DNA of 64,000 bases from Alteromonas sp. BL110 (GTDB lineage Bacteria > Pseudomonadota > Gammaproteobacteria > Enterobacterales > Alteromonadaceae), in contig NZ_CP031967.1 in NCBI RefSeq assembly GCF_003443615.1, positions 2,418,001-2,482,000 on the forward strand, read 5' to 3'. The position numbers were made by a program, and so were the translations under genes. Below the pieces are notes generated by a model. It was not told the origin of the DNA. It worked only from the letters and a program-made list of their open reading frames with translations, and did not search any database. Shown here piece by piece: positions 20,283-30,307 of this stretch; position 1 is the stretch's first letter; each line of letters starts with the position of its first letter.

Positions 20283-23200
20283 ATGACACGCAGTGTACGC
20301 CTCGGGACCATCAGTATAATCGCGTTATCCCTAGCCGCATGTGGCGGCGGAGGTTCGGACTCTGATGTGTCGGATAACGGAGGTTCCACTCCGGTTTCGT
20401 CATCATCCATCATCTTAAACGCGAAAGACTACACCCCATCACGCCTTAACACTGCAGCCAAGGCAATTGCAAATGCCCAATATCAAGGCGAAACAGTTAA
20501 TGCGGAAGTAGATATAGAACTGGTCCAAGAAGCCTTCAATTTATTGTTTAATGATTCAGTTATGACAGTCCCAGAACTGGCAGAACAGGACTTTTCTAAT
20601 GATGTGAACGGTGGCTCGATTAAGAAAACCTATACCTGTGATCAAGGCGGTAGTGTTGCTTATGACGGCAAAGTATCCGATACCTTGACAGGTACCATCG
20701 CCATGAATTACCAAAACTGTTGGTTGTATAGCAATGGCGTTGCTATTTCTGGGTCGACGGCTATTGCCATTGAAAGCGTGTCAGATAGCGCTGTGAAATA
20801 CAGTATGTATTTCGACAGTCTGACATGGACTATCGAAGGTGTACCTCACACGCTGTCTGGCGTTGTCTCAATTGATGAAGGCTTCAATGAAACTAACGGT
20901 AGCTATCACGTAGATACCAGCCAACATGTGGCGTTCACTATTGGCGCAGAGCAATATAAATTAACGGGGGATTACGACATATCTGATTCACCCAATGAAA
21001 GCCTTAACCATGCTGAATTAGACTTCTATGTTGGCTCTAAAGGTAAACTAGCTGTCGAAGCAGAGGCCCCTGAGTATTTATGGCCATACATGTACGATGG
21101 CGAAGTAGTGATAGCGGGTGATAAAACTGCAACCTTACTTTTCGAACAAAGCACTATTCGTTATTTAGAAGATACAGATAACGACGGTACCTACGACCTA
21201 GGTACATTTATAATTGGTGCCCATGATTTAATTAGTGGTAACCTTGCAGACAGATCACTTGTCGCTATTGCTGCCATGTCCATGCCACCCACTGTCTATG
21301 CACCTGATTTTTATACCTGGGACAACGTGGACACGACGACCCCCATTACTGTCAGCCCTGGCTATTATAATGATAGCGATACAGATTACGAAGATTTATC
21401 CTTTAGTTATCGCTGGTATCTCAACGGTGTTTTAGTAGAAGACGTTACTGGAGATACCTTTCCAGCCTACCGCGCTGTATTTAACGATGTAGTAGAAGTG
21501 TCTATGGTCGTCTCTGATAGCGCTAACACTGTAGAGTCAGATCGCACTTCAATTACTCTGTCGGATGCACCAGCACAAGTAGCTTTTGAGAATTTACCAG
21601 AGTCAGTGTCTCCTGGAGAATATATCGAATTCAGAGCAATTGTGTCTGACCCTGATCTTGGCGACAATCAAGGTGCTCCTACTTTAGTGTCAGCGCCTGC
21701 AGGCGCTACCATTAACGAAGATGGATTGATTTCATGGCAAGCGCCGAGTAATCAGTTGTTTAAAACCCAACTTTACGAATTTGGTTTTTCAACTGGCGAA
21801 GACGGTGCTGAAGTAGTCAAAACTGATGTCTCAGTGACTAATAATGAGGTTCAAGAGTTAGCTCGCTCGGGTATTGAAGTGCCTAAGATGAACAATTCAA
21901 TGGTAGTGGGTGATTTCGACCACGACGGCGACAATGAAGTTCTCTCCACCGATTCTGCAAATCGCGTGTTTTTACTGTCTTATCAAAACGGCAGCTACAA
22001 CCAAACTTGGATGTACCCCTACAAAATCGAGCACGGTGAAACAGTAAAACAAGTTCTCAGTACCGATTTTGATAACGACGATTACCCCGATATTTTAGTG
22101 ATATCTGAACACGGCGTATCTATAGTTACCGATATTGACGAAGCGGCCACAACGCTTTTTACCACCGACAATTTCATACATAGTGCTGTTCTAGGAGACA
22201 TAGACAATGATGGTGACGATGAATTGGCCTACCTATATTCATCACGTGATTACGGCGATGCCAATGATATTGTGGTGGTAGATCTTAATTCGCCAGAATC
22301 ACCTTTATTTACGTTTACCGCTGAAAATACCTATGAAATTGCTCTGGGTAATGTAGATTCCGACGCTCAGTTAGAACTGGTTACCAACTCTGGTTTGGTT
22401 TATGACCTTGATACTGGTGAAAACCAGTGGTTTTTGAACTCAGGATTTGGTAGTCATCACATTGCCGTTGCCGATATAAATGGCGACGGTATTGATGAAA
22501 TTGTAGGAGCTGACAGTTGGTCTTACATCTATGTATACTCAGCACAAGACAAGTCTCAAATTACGAGTGTTGAGAATTTTAATACTTGCGACATTAGCGC
22601 AGGAAAACTGACTGACGATAGTAATCCTGTATTGCTTGTAGGGGACTGCCAATGGGGCAACGTCCACGCCATGAAGCTGTCTAATAATACGCTCACGTCA
22701 GTATTTAGCGTTGATATGGTTGATCACGGTTCAACCTCGCTGACCCTTGGCGATGCCGACAATGATGGCCTTAACGAACTGTTATGGGGCACTGGCACCA
22801 CTTCTTCTGGTGAAGATTTACTCGTAACGGCAGATGTCACAGCCACTTCTGCAACAATAAAAACGACGGCAACCACACATCAACTAGACAGCTTTAACGC
22901 GGCTGGATGGGCAGATTTGTATCCTGGTGACGAACGCGCTGTGTTCTTCGTGCCAAGCACGGGAAGCGGCTATGACGGCTCCAAGGTCTTACTAATGGAG
23001 AACTCAGGGAATTACATTACTAGTGAAGAGATTTCTTCTAACTGGGATGATTCTAGTATTGCTGTAACTACCGATTACAACAATGACGGTGCTGGTGATT
23101 TATTCCTACCTAGTGCAGAAACCTATGATGGCGCCTTCGCCGCAATGCGATTAAATGATTTCTCTATTCAATACGAGATTACAGGCGATTATTCGAACGA

Positions 23201-23867
23201 CGTTTCAGTTATCAAGGCATTCGACTTCAATAACGATGGTTTCGATGATGCAGTGTATGTTGATGGTCGCACACTAAAAGCGGTCGACGTGAACAATCAA
23301 GTTATGTTGGCCACTTACACCATGCCTCAATATTTCCGTGATTTTGATATTGTCGCTATGAATGGCAACGTGTATGTGGCGCTTTCTCAAGGCGACGACA
23401 TAACGCAATTACTCAAGCCAACAACATCAGGTTTCTCTATTCAGGCAAGCGCCGATATTTCTTGCGCGCGCCTTGCCTTTATTAATGCTGATAGTGACGC
23501 TGCCGCTGAACTGGCCTGTTATAACAATCAGAACCAATCACTGGTTATATTTGATGTAACTGATACTAGTTTGACTAAGACATCAGACGTTTCGGTGAGT
23601 AAGGTTATTGTAGACATGGTAGCTAATCCAGTAACCGCTACTGAACAGACACTTCTTGTGACAACGGCGCGTGAGGATGATTGGAGTCACTACGGTGCTT
23701 CTGAACTCAGCGAAATGACGGTTGAAGGCATCAGTATTTGGAAAAGCCCTGCGTTGATTGGTCCGGCCCGCAGCTACTCTCTACACGCGAGAAAGTCTGC
23801 TGAGGGAAGCCTAGAAGTGATGATGGCAACATCTCGAGTAATGTACTGGTTAGGTCGAGTGAATTAA
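20283..23867 (+). CDS. large lipoprotein with FG-GAP/VCBS repeats
   Basis: The 1194 residues start with a lipoprotein signal (lipobox LAAC at about 16-19, then GGGGSDSD), so it is probably on the cell surface. The N-terminal 360 residues are unassigned beta-rich sequence, followed by Ig/cadherin-like domains (about 345-530). From about 545 onward come repeated calcium-loop motifs of the D-x-D-x-D-G type: DFDHDGDNE, DFDNDDYPD, DIDNDGDDE, DINGDGIDE, DADNDGLNE, DYNNDGAGD, DFNNDGFDD. These are typical of integrin-like beta-propellers. A role in adhesion or polymer binding is inferred; no catalytic motif is seen. It is monocistronic. Confidence 0.85.
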   Translation: MTRSVRLGTISIIALSLAACGGGGSDSDVSDNGGSTPVSSSSIILNAKDYTPSRLNTAAKAIANAQYQGETVNAEVDIELVQEAFNLLFNDSVMTVPELAEQDFSNDVNGGSIKKTYTCDQGGSVAYDGKVSDTLTGTIAMNYQNCWLYSNGVAISGSTAIAIESVSDSAVKYSMYFDSLTWTIEGVPHTLSGVVSIDEGFNETNGSYHVDTSQHVAFTIGAEQYKLTGDYDISDSPNESLNHAELDFYVGSKGKLAVEAEAPEYLWPYMYDGEVVIAGDKTATLLFEQSTIRYLEDTDNDGTYDLGTFIIGAHDLISGNLADRSLVAIAAMSMPPTVYAPDFYTWDNVDTTTPITVSPGYYNDSDTDYEDLSFSYRWYLNGVLVEDVTGDTFPAYRAVFNDVVEVSMVVSDSANTVESDRTSITLSDAPAQVAFENLPESVSPGEYIEFRAIVSDPDLGDNQGAPTLVSAPAGATINEDGLISWQAPSNQLFKTQLYEFGFSTGEDGAEVVKTDVSVTNNEVQELARSGIEVPKMNNSMVVGDFDHDGDNEVLSTDSANRVFLLSYQNGSYNQTWMYPYKIEHGETVKQVLSTDFDNDDYPDILVISEHGVSIVTDIDEAATTLFTTDNFIHSAVLGDIDNDGDDELAYLYSSRDYGDANDIVVVDLNSPESPLFTFTAENTYEIALGNVDSDAQLELVTNSGLVYDLDTGENQWFLNSGFGSHHIAVADINGDGIDEIVGADSWSYIYVYSAQDKSQITSVENFNTCDISAGKLTDDSNPVLLVGDCQWGNVHAMKLSNNTLTSVFSVDMVDHGSTSLTLGDADNDGLNELLWGTGTTSSGEDLLVTADVTATSATIKTTATTHQLDSFNAAGWADLYPGDERAVFFVPSTGSGYDGSKVLLMENSGNYITSEEISSNWDDSSIAVTTDYNNDGAGDLFLPSAETYDGAFAAMRLNDFSIQYEITGDYSNDVSVIKAFDFNNDGFDDAVYVDGRTLKAVDVNNQVMLATYTMPQYFRDFDIVAMNGNVYVALSQGDDITQLLKPTTSGFSIQASADISCARLAFINADSDAAAELACYNNQNQSLVIFDVTDTSLTKTSDVSVSKVIVDMVANPVTATEQTLLVTTAREDDWSHYGASELSEMTVEGISIWKSPALIGPARSYSLHARKSAEGSLEVMMATSRVMYWLGRVN

Positions 23868-23917
23868 GTAAAACTGCTGGGACAATTTTGATATTTGTTT
23901 TGGCGTTTACATAATTG

Positions 23918-23954
23918 AGCGGCGACACATCAATGTTGGTGTTCGCCGCTTTTT
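23918..23954 (+). terminator. intrinsic terminator of the FG-GAP lipoprotein gene
   Basis: AGCGGCGA (23918-23925) pairs with TCGCCGCT (23943-23950), followed by a T-run to 23954. Confidence 0.8.
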
Positions 23955-24091
23955 GTTTAGTATTTTAATTCTGGCAACGTTCTGTAAAAAAACACTCGTT
24001 TCAACTTGAGCCATTCAAGCAAAAGAGTGGGGACCAATCAATCTCGTTAATAATCAAAACGAGGTAGTGTAATTAAGCGCTATTGATAATA

Positions 24092-24111
24092 TACTGTCTT
24101 TTTGTACAGTT
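24092..24111. promoter_or_regulatory. LexA (SOS) box upstream of dinB
   Basis: TACTGTCTTTTTGTACAGTT keeps the CTGT-N8-ACAG core and flanks of the gammaproteobacterial LexA consensus. It lies 33 bases before the dinB start, as expected for SOS control of DNA polymerase IV. Confidence 0.88.
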
Positions 24112-24143
24112 GCGTGTGAGCACGTTAAGAGCAAAGGCAGGTA

Positions 24144-25217
24144 ATGCGAAAAATTATCCACGTCGACATGGATTGTTTTTACGCCGCAGTTGAAATGCGC
24201 GACAACCCAGCTTTGCGCAATATTCCCATTGCTATTGGCGGCAGTGCCGACCGTCGCGGTGTTATCTCAACCTGTAATTATCCTGCTCGCAAATTTGGTG
24301 TGCGCTCGGCTATGGCAACAGCCTATGCCCTAAAGTTATGTCCAAATCTCACGCTAGTAAAAGGGCGTATGGAGGTGTATGCCGCTGAGTCGCAAAAAAT
24401 ACGTAAGATTTTTGCAGACTATACCGACCTTATTGAACCCCTATCGTTAGATGAAGCCTATCTGGATGTCACTAACAGTGAATTTTGTGGTGGGAGCGCT
24501 ACGTTAATAGCTGAGGAAATACGTGCTCGTATTGAAAGCGAGTTAGGTCTTACCGCTTCAGCAGGGGTCGCGCCCTGCAAATTCGTGGCAAAAGTAGCCA
24601 GCGATGAAAACAAGCCTGACGGTATTTGCGTGATCACGCCCGACAAACTTGATGAGTTTGTACGCGAAATGCCGCTAAAGAAAATTCCAGGCGTGGGCAA
24701 AGTTACCATGCAAAAGCTTCAGCGCATGGGGCTTAATACGTGTAACGATGTTCGCCAGTATCCTTTCGAACGCATTCAAAAAGAACTGGGTAAGTTCGGT
24801 AGTGTACTGTGGGAGCGAGCTCACGGTATTGATGAGCGTGAACTATCGGTATCTCGAGAGCGCAAGTCTATAGGCGTAGAGCGTACGCTAAGCGAAGATA
24901 TTCATACTATCGAGCAATGTATCGACTTTTTGCCCCATTTGTTTGAAAAGCTTCAGGAACGAATGGAAAACCATAAGAAGCGGACGGGCAAGCCTGTGCG
25001 TATTCGCACCCAAGGCGTAAAGCTTAAGTTTAACGACTTTCAGCTAACCACTGTTGAGCATCGCTGTGCCACGCTAGATGAAGCTTATTTTCATACATTA
25101 ATGCAGGAAGCTTTTGAGCGAGCAACAGGGCGTGGCATCCGTCTTGTCGGCGTGCATATAGGCCTCGCCGCCGACCAATCAACACAACAGCTGCTTTTGC
25201 CTTTTGAGCCGATTTAA
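24144..25217 (+). CDS. dinB: DNA polymerase IV
   Basis: Pol IV is a Y-family translesion polymerase. The 357 residues match E. coli DinB (351). The palm active site shows [17 protein letters not shown] (first catalytic Asp at residue 8) and [12 protein letters not shown] (Asp-Glu near 103-104). The thumb helix-hairpin-helix is [20 protein letters not shown], and the little-finger domain follows. The C-terminus ends in QLLLPFEPI, a beta-clamp binding peptide. A LexA box just upstream shows SOS induction. Confidence 0.97.
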   Translation: MRKIIHVDMDCFYAAVEMRDNPALRNIPIAIGGSADRRGVISTCNYPARKFGVRSAMATAYALKLCPNLTLVKGRMEVYAAESQKIRKIFADYTDLIEPLSLDEAYLDVTNSEFCGGSATLIAEEIRARIESELGLTASAGVAPCKFVAKVASDENKPDGICVITPDKLDEFVREMPLKKIPGVGKVTMQKLQRMGLNTCNDVRQYPFERIQKELGKFGSVLWERAHGIDERELSVSRERKSIGVERTLSEDIHTIEQCIDFLPHLFEKLQERMENHKKRTGKPVRIRTQGVKLKFNDFQLTTVEHRCATLDEAYFHTLMQEAFERATGRGIRLVGVHIGLAADQSTQQLLLPFEPI

Positions 25218-25267
25218 TTAACACTAGTGCCCTATTCTCTAACGTAACACTTATCTTAAAGGTCACT

Positions 25268-25516
25268 ATGGACTCAAGACAACTTAAAACTCCTGGTCGT
25301 TACAAGCATTATAAAGGCAATTTATACGATGTTTACGAAGTCGCCACCCACTCAGAAGACGAAAGCAAGCTAGTGGTATATCGGCCGTGTTATGGCGAAA
25401 AGGCGTTATGGGTTCGCCCTCTGGATATGTTTTTAGAGTCAGTGGAAAAAGACGGAGAGACACTCCCTCGCTTTGCTTATGTGGGAGATATCCCTAATGA
25501 CGAAAAAATGATCTAA
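25268..25516 (+). CDS. DUF1653 family protein
   Basis: This 82-residue cytoplasmic protein has the DUF1653 pattern: GRYKHYKGNLYDVYEVATHSE, then VVYRPCYGEKALWVRPLDMF and a C-terminal RFAYVGD. The family is a small SH3-like beta-barrel with no established function. It starts 50 bases after dinB behind AAAGGTC, so it could be co-transcribed with it. This is recognised by motif only. Confidence 0.85.
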   Translation: MDSRQLKTPGRYKHYKGNLYDVYEVATHSEDESKLVVYRPCYGEKALWVRPLDMFLESVEKDGETLPRFAYVGDIPNDEKMI

Positions 25517-25579
25517 TTGTGAAATTAGGTCATAGTGTAAGAGGTCTTATTTAAACAGACTTCTTACAAGGAAATAATA

Positions 25580-26470
25580 ATGAAAACTGCCTCTCGTTTT
25601 AGCGCACCTATTATGGCAGCGTTCTTAGCTGCGAGCCCTTTAATTTATTCAGCGGTTCATCCCGCGAATGCACAAGACAGATTTGCCGATGTCGAAGTTA
25701 AAGCTACAGCGATTAAAGGCTCAGTGCACATGCTTACAGGTGCAGGTGGGAACATTGGTGTATCTGCTGGGGAAGATGGTGTTCTTATCATCGACGATCA
25801 ATTTGCGCCACTGGCGGAAAAGATAGCGGCGCAGCTTGGTGAACTAGGCAGCGACAAGCCTAAATATGTAATAAACACGCATTATCACGGCGACCACACA
25901 GGCTCAAATGCATTTTTTCACAGTCACAAAGGCGCGACCATTCTGGCCCATGAAAATGTACGTGTTCGCCTAGCAAATGATGAGAAGATAAAGCCGGAAG
26001 CCCTGCCAACCATTACCTATGAAGATGGAATAAAAATTCACTTTAATGGCGAAACCCTACATGTAATGCATTTAGCGGTAGGGCACACCGACGGCGATAG
26101 CGTAGTGTGGTTCGAGCAACCCAACGTCATGCACACGGGCGACTTGTTCTTTAATGGTCGTTTTCCCTACATTGACCAAGGTGCAGGTGGCAATGTAGAA
26201 GGCTATATGGAATCGGTAGAGCAGTTGCTAGCTAAAATAGATGACGAGACGGTTATCATTCCAGGCCACGGCGGCATTAGTAACAAGCAAGAATACTCCG
26301 CGTTTTTAGCTATGATCAGCGAAACTTTTAACTATGTTAAGTCGCTTAAGCAAGACGGCAAAACCCTTGATGAAGTAAAAGCGATGGGCCTAGATGAAAA
26401 GTGGGCCGACTGGAGCTGGAATTTTATTACTGAAGAAAAGTGGATAGCTACACTCTACAAAGACGCCTAG
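25580..26470 (+). CDS. secreted metallo-beta-lactamase-fold hydrolase
   Basis: The 296 residues start with a signal peptide cleaved about after HPANA, so the product is periplasmic. The zinc-binding motif NTHYHGDHTGSN is complete, and further ligands lie in HLAVGHTDGDSVVWF (His), MHTGDLFFNG (Asp) and PGHGG (His). This arrangement is shared with many MBL-fold hydrolases, including the quinoprotein relay/SoxH-like group; it does not by itself show beta-lactamase activity. An AAGGAAA ribosome site precedes the ATG. The substrate is unknown. Confidence 0.88.
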   Translation: MKTASRFSAPIMAAFLAASPLIYSAVHPANAQDRFADVEVKATAIKGSVHMLTGAGGNIGVSAGEDGVLIIDDQFAPLAEKIAAQLGELGSDKPKYVINTHYHGDHTGSNAFFHSHKGATILAHENVRVRLANDEKIKPEALPTITYEDGIKIHFNGETLHVMHLAVGHTDGDSVVWFEQPNVMHTGDLFFNGRFPYIDQGAGGNVEGYMESVEQLLAKIDDETVIIPGHGGISNKQEYSAFLAMISETFNYVKSLKQDGKTLDEVKAMGLDEKWADWSWNFITEEKWIATLYKDA

Positions 26471-26484
26471 CAAAAAATAACAGT

Positions 26485-26510
26485 GGGGTCAGAGTCAGGA
26501 CTCTGACCCC
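26485..26510. repeat. REPIN-like palindrome, unit 1
   Basis: GGGGTCAGAGT (26485-26495) and its exact complement ACTCTGACCCC (26500-26510) surround a 4-base loop. It is one of about eight related units in 26.4-43.7 kb and may also act as a terminator hairpin for the preceding gene. Confidence 0.85.
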
Positions 26511-26552
26511 CAATAAAATATGGCGCATTGTTAAACGCGGCTTTATCAGTGA

Positions 26553-26771
26553 CTACTCACTAAATGTTTGAATATATAGCTGCTCTACTTTATCTCGTGC
26601 CCACTGAGTCTTTCTAAGAAACTTAAGTGACGACTTAATTGAAGGGTCGTTGTTAAAGCAGTTCACTCTTATGCGGTAATACAACCCGTCCCAGCCGTAG
26701 CGCTCATGAAGCTGTGACACAATTTTTTCAAGCGTTAAGCCGTGTAGGGGATTGTTGGGTTGTTGGTCCAT
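26553..26771 (-). CDS. VF530-family (DUF2132) DNA-binding protein
   Basis: This is a 72-residue protein with the family signature [24 protein letters not shown] followed by INCF-like [25 protein letters not shown]530 proteins are small all-helical proteins with a reported DNA-binding fold and no settled role. It is flanked on both sides by GGGGTCAGAGT palindromes, which is the setting expected for a short mobile or frequently rearranged segment. Confidence 0.85.
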   Translation of the reverse strand: MDQQPNNPLHGLTLEKIVSQLHERYGWDGLYYRIRVNCFNNDPSIKSSLKFLRKTQWARDKVEQLYIQTFSE

Positions 26772-26820
26772 AATGTGCCACTAATTTGCATTTACTTTAT
26801 GTTTTAGTTTACCACAAACA

Positions 26821-26850
26821 ATGGGGTCAGAGTCATTACTCTGACCCCAT
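26821..26850. repeat. REPIN-like palindrome, unit 2
   Basis: ATGGGGTCAGAGT (26821-26833) pairs with ACTCTGACCCCAT (26838-26850) around CATT. It lies between the VF530 gene and the 3' end of rutR, marking the left border of the rut island. Confidence 0.85.
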
Positions 26851-26856
26851 TCCTCT

Positions 26857-27528
26857 TTAAGGCTTTAGCCCATCTAAAATAATATGCTGAATGTTACTAA
26901 GCGTACTATCGAAGAAGACGGGATCGCTTAAATCTTTACCTGTGACCGCTTTAATCTGAACGCTGAAATCTGCGTAGTGCTGCGTAATAGCCCAAATGCT
27001 AAAAATTAAGTGTATGGGATCGACAGGTTTTAATTTGCCGGCTTCAATCCACGCATTAATCACGGCGCTTTTTGCATCCAGCAAGGCTTTCAGTGGCGTT
27101 TCTAATTCCTTTATTAAAAGCGGTGCACCTTGTACCACTTCCATACAAAAAAGCTTTGATTCGGCTGGGTTGTCTCTCGACATTTCAAGTTTTACTTTTA
27201 TGTATTCACTTAATGTGGCTATGGGTTCTTGTTCTGCAGAAAAGCTTTGCAGTGGCGTCAGCCACACATCTAATAGGTGAGTGATAACCGATAGGTAAAG
27301 GCCGTCTTTACTTTTAAAGTAATACAGTAAGTTACTCTTTGAGACATTCGCTAATTCCGATACCTGCTCTACCGTAGTACCGCTTACGCCGTTCTTTGCA
27401 AATAGTGATAGCGCTGCATCCATAATACGGGTGCGCTTTTCTAAAAGTGCTTTTTCTCGCCGCTTTTGGGTTGTAGGGCTAAAAGCTCTTGCTGTTTTTG
27501 TACTTAGTTGGTCTTCAGATTTACTCAC
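26857..27528 (-). CDS. rutR: TetR-family regulator RutR
   Basis: RutR is the uracil/thymine-sensing repressor of the rut operon. The 223 residues have a TetR HTH (TTVEQVSELANVSKSNLLYYFKSK, read in the 45-70 region), followed by a ligand domain with close family identity: YIKVKLEMSRDNPAESKLFCMEVVQGAPLL, then IWAITQHYADFSVQIKAVTG. The start codon is GTG at 27528. An N-terminal extension of about 30 residues precedes the HTH, as in E. coli RutR. It diverges from rutA, so the shared 309-base gap should hold its operator. Confidence 0.93.
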   Translation of the reverse strand: MSKSEDQLSTKTARAFSPTTQKRREKALLEKRTRIMDAALSLFAKNGVSGTTVEQVSELANVSKSNLLYYFKSKDGLYLSVITHLLDVWLTPLQSFSAEQEPIATLSEYIKVKLEMSRDNPAESKLFCMEVVQGAPLLIKELETPLKALLDAKSAVINAWIEAGKLKPVDPIHLIFSIWAITQHYADFSVQIKAVTGKDLSDPVFFDSTLSNIQHIILDGLKP

Positions 27529-27656
27529 TACTCAATTCTTCTTAACCGGATTTCTGCAATCTGGCGCATAGTTTACGCGCAGTTTTCTAACCAATAAACC
27601 CATTTGCACAAATATGCACCAATTAAGTTCAGTTGCACTGGACTGGATGTTCCAAA

Positions 27657-27674
27657 TTGAACCAATGGGTCTAA
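27657..27674. promoter_or_regulatory. candidate RutR operator in the rutR-rutA gap
   Basis: TTGAACCAATGGGTCTAA is an imperfect palindrome close to the E. coli RutR consensus TTGACCANNTGGTCAA, with the half-sites spread by one base each. It lies in the divergent gap 27529-27837, about 165 bases upstream of rutA. The match is partial; nothing else in the gap is convincing. Confidence 0.35.
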
Positions 27675-27837
27675 TTTCAAATTGCGTATCCTGTAAGCTT
27701 TTGAAAATTAACAAATAAATAAATTGGCCTGCTTTATGCTGTTCACTATGTATACCGCCACTTCAATGTCTTGAATTCGGCAACCTTAAAAAAAGCGGGG
27801 TAAACCGCTTAAAACGCAGACAAGCAGAGGGAACAAC

Positions 27838-28926
27838 ATGGATATAGGTGTATTTATTCCGATTGGTAACAACGGCTGGTTAATTTCTAAAAATTCGCCT
27901 CAGTTCAAACCATCGTTCGATCTCAACAAAGAGATTGTAATGAAGGCAGAAAAGTACGATATGGACTTCGCGCTCTCTATGATCAAGTTGCGCGGCTTTG
28001 GTGGTGAAACAGAATTTTGGGATTACAACTTAGAGTCGTTTACGTTGATGGCTGGTCTTGCCGCTGTTACCTCAAAAATACAGCTGTATGCCACAGCCGC
28101 AACGTTAGTCTTGCCACCAGCGATCATGGCGCGTATGGCAAGTACTATCGATTCTATTTCCAACGGTCGTTTTGGGGTCAACTTGGTTACTGGCTGGCAA
28201 CGCCCTGAATATTCGCAAATGGGCATGTGGCCGGGCGATGAATTTTTCGGTAACCGCTACGAATATTTAGATGAGTACATCAAAGTAGTAAAAGAGCTGT
28301 GGGAAACAGGGAAAAGTGATTTTAAAGGCGAGCATTTCCAAATGGATGACTGCCGTATGCTACCTAAACCACAGCGTAAAATACCGCTTATTTGTGCTGG
28401 GCAAAGTGCCGCGGGCATGGATTTCTCGGCCCGTCACGCCGACTATAACTTCTGTTTTGGTAAAGGTGTGAATACACCTACCGCATTTGCTCCAACCGCT
28501 GCGCGCTTGACCGAAGCGGCTGAAAAGCACGGTCGCAGCGTAGGCTCTGCGGTACTTATCATGGTCATTGCTGATGAAACCGACGAAGCAGCTATGGCTA
28601 AATGGGAAAGTTATAAAGACGGTAAAGATCAGTCAGCGTTAGATTGGATGGCAACGCAGGGCGCGGCTGACAAAAAGTCAGGTAAAGACACCAACATTCG
28701 CGATATGACCAATCCAACCTCAGCAGTAAACCTAAATATGGGTACGCTAGTAGGCTCTTACGAGTCAGTCGCTTCTATGCTAGATGAAATCGCGACGGTT
28801 CCAGGCTGTGAAGGGGTATTGCTGACCTTTGATGACTTCCTTAAAGGTATGGATGATTTCGGCACTAAAATTCAGCCGTTAATGAAATCACGTCAGCATC
28901 TACTTGAAACATCGGGAGCAGCCTAA
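27838..28926 (+). CDS. rutA: pyrimidine oxygenase RutA
   Basis: RutA is a flavin-dependent oxygenase that opens the uracil ring to ureidoacrylate peracid using FMNH2 supplied by RutF. The 362 residues are luciferase-like and nearly collinear with E. coli Rut[20 protein letters not shown], then [34 protein letters not shown] and [25 protein letters not shown] precedes the ATG. It is the first gene of the operon and overlaps rutB as TAATG. Confidence 0.97.
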   Translation: MDIGVFIPIGNNGWLISKNSPQFKPSFDLNKEIVMKAEKYDMDFALSMIKLRGFGGETEFWDYNLESFTLMAGLAAVTSKIQLYATAATLVLPPAIMARMASTIDSISNGRFGVNLVTGWQRPEYSQMGMWPGDEFFGNRYEYLDEYIKVVKELWETGKSDFKGEHFQMDDCRMLPKPQRKIPLICAGQSAAGMDFSARHADYNFCFGKGVNTPTAFAPTAARLTEAAEKHGRSVGSAVLIMVIADETDEAAMAKWESYKDGKDQSALDWMATQGAADKKSGKDTNIRDMTNPTSAVNLNMGTLVGSYESVASMLDEIATVPGCEGVLLTFDDFLKGMDDFGTKIQPLMKSRQHLLETSGAA

Positions 28927-29657
28927 TGTCTGCCGGTGAAGTATTTGAAGTGTCAGGGTGCTTTCAAGCGCGTCAATCAGGACAGCCAGTGCTGCCTGCC
29001 AAACCTGAGCCCTTAACCTTAAACCCTGCTGAAACCGCCGTGATAGTTGTGGATTTGCAAAACGCGTATGCCAGTAAAAACGGTTACTTAGACAAAGCGG
29101 GTTTTGACGTATCTACCACCGCGCCTGTTATTGAGAATACCGTTAAGGTACTGGAAACTGCACGCGCTGCAGGCATGCCGGTGGTGTTTTTACAAAATGG
29201 ATGGGATGCCGACTACAAAGAGGCGGGAGGACCTGGATCACCAAACTGGTATAAGTCTAACGCCCTTAAAACCATGCGCAAACAGCCCGAGTTGAAGGGG
29301 AGTTTGCTTGCCAAAGGCACTTGGGACTACGCGCTTGTAGACGCACTAAAGCCTCAAGCCGGCGATATCGTTATCCCTAAAACCCGCTATAGCGGTTTTT
29401 ATAACACCAATTTAGACAGCATGCTGCGGGCCCGCGGCATACGCAACATAGTGTTTACCGGCATTGCCACCAATGTGTGTGTGGAATCCACGCTGCGCGA
29501 CGGCTTCCATCTGGAATATTTTGGGGTGGTGCTCGCTGACGCCGCTTATCAAGCTGGTCCGCCAGAGATTCATGAAGCGTCTCTTTTTAATATCCAGACG
29601 TTTTTTGGTTGGGTGTCTACCACGGCGCAATTTTGTGAAGTGTTTAAGTCTTCTTAG
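28926..29657 (+). CDS. rutB: ureidoacrylate amidohydrolase RutB
   Basis: RutB, of the isochorismatase-like fold, releases carbamate/ammonia from the ureidoacrylate made by RutA. The 243 residues contain the catalytic triad: Asp in [13 protein letters not shown], Lys in [13 protein letters not shown], and nucleophilic Cys in [17 protein letters not shown]. The start ATG shares a base with the rutA stop codon, so translation is coupled. A 208-base gap separates it from rutC. Confidence 0.97.
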   Translation: MSAGEVFEVSGCFQARQSGQPVLPAKPEPLTLNPAETAVIVVDLQNAYASKNGYLDKAGFDVSTTAPVIENTVKVLETARAAGMPVVFLQNGWDADYKEAGGPGSPNWYKSNALKTMRKQPELKGSLLAKGTWDYALVDALKPQAGDIVIPKTRYSGFYNTNLDSMLRARGIRNIVFTGIATNVCVESTLRDGFHLEYFGVVLADAAYQAGPPEIHEASLFNIQTFFGWVSTTAQFCEVFKSS

Positions 29658-29663
29658 TTTTAA

Positions 29664-29675
29664 AGGTCCGGACCT
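29664..29675. repeat. perfect 12-bp palindrome between rutB and rutC
   Basis: AGGTCCGGACCT lies 7 bases after the rutB stop. It is followed by an imperfect hairpin (TGAGTT ... AACTCA at about 29675-29705). The rutB-rutC gap (29658-29865) is the only long gap inside rutABCDEF, so this may be an mRNA processing or attenuation site; function unproven. Confidence 0.4.
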
Positions 29676-29865
29676 GAGTTCGCAGTGCGTAGAGCGAAAA
29701 CTCACATAGCTTAAACCCTTAGCGGCGCTTCAAAGATGGGAAAGAACACTTAAAAAAGCGATAACAGAAAAATAAAGGGCAAGCAGTAACGCCTTAATAA
29801 AACGAGTTAGCTAAAGCAGTACAAAGAGCACTGTGTAAATAGCGCAAAGAATGAGGAATGTAATT

Positions 29866-30249
29866 ATGCCAAAGAAAGCCATTATTCCAGCGGGTACGTC
29901 AACGCCAATCGCCCCTTTTGTTCCAGGCTCTATGGCGGACAATATTTTGTACGTGTCCGGTACCCTACCGTTTGACGAAAACAATAACGTAGTGCATGTA
30001 GGTGATGCCGAAGCGCAGACTCGCCATGTTTTAGAGACCATTAAAAGCGTTATTGAAGAAGCGGGTGGCACTATGGATGACGTCACCTTCAACTCAATTT
30101 TTATTACCGATTGGGACGATTACGCCGCGGTAAACAAAGTTTACGCCGAATACTTCCCAGGTGAAAAGCCCGCACGTTATTGCATTAAGGTTGGGCTGGT
30201 TAAGCCTGAAGCCTTAATTGAAATAGCCTCTACAGCGCACATTGGGTAA
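29866..30249 (+). CDS. rutC: 3-aminoacrylate deaminase RutC
   Basis: RutC (RidA/YjgF family) speeds deamination of aminoacrylate. I take the ATG at 29866 ([21 protein letters not shown]), which matches the family start and has GAGGA about 8 bases upstream; the ATG at 29851 adds five residues without support. The product has 127 residues. Conserved positions include [33 protein letters not shown] and the Arg in [22 protein letters not shown] (two segments of the substrate pocket). Confidence 0.95.
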   Translation: MPKKAIIPAGTSTPIAPFVPGSMADNILYVSGTLPFDENNNVVHVGDAEAQTRHVLETIKSVIEEAGGTMDDVTFNSIFITDWDDYAAVNKVYAEYFPGEKPARYCIKVGLVKPEALIEIASTAHIG

Positions 30250-30307
30250 GCGGTTATGTTTGGACTTCCCATTAATTGTGCCCATTGGTTTTATGTAGGT
30301 GAGCTTT

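Noticed and set aside
25580..26470. Calling the secreted MBL-fold protein a beta-lactamase
   Set aside because: The zinc motif is shared by the whole superfamily and nothing in the sequence points specifically to beta-lactam hydrolysis.
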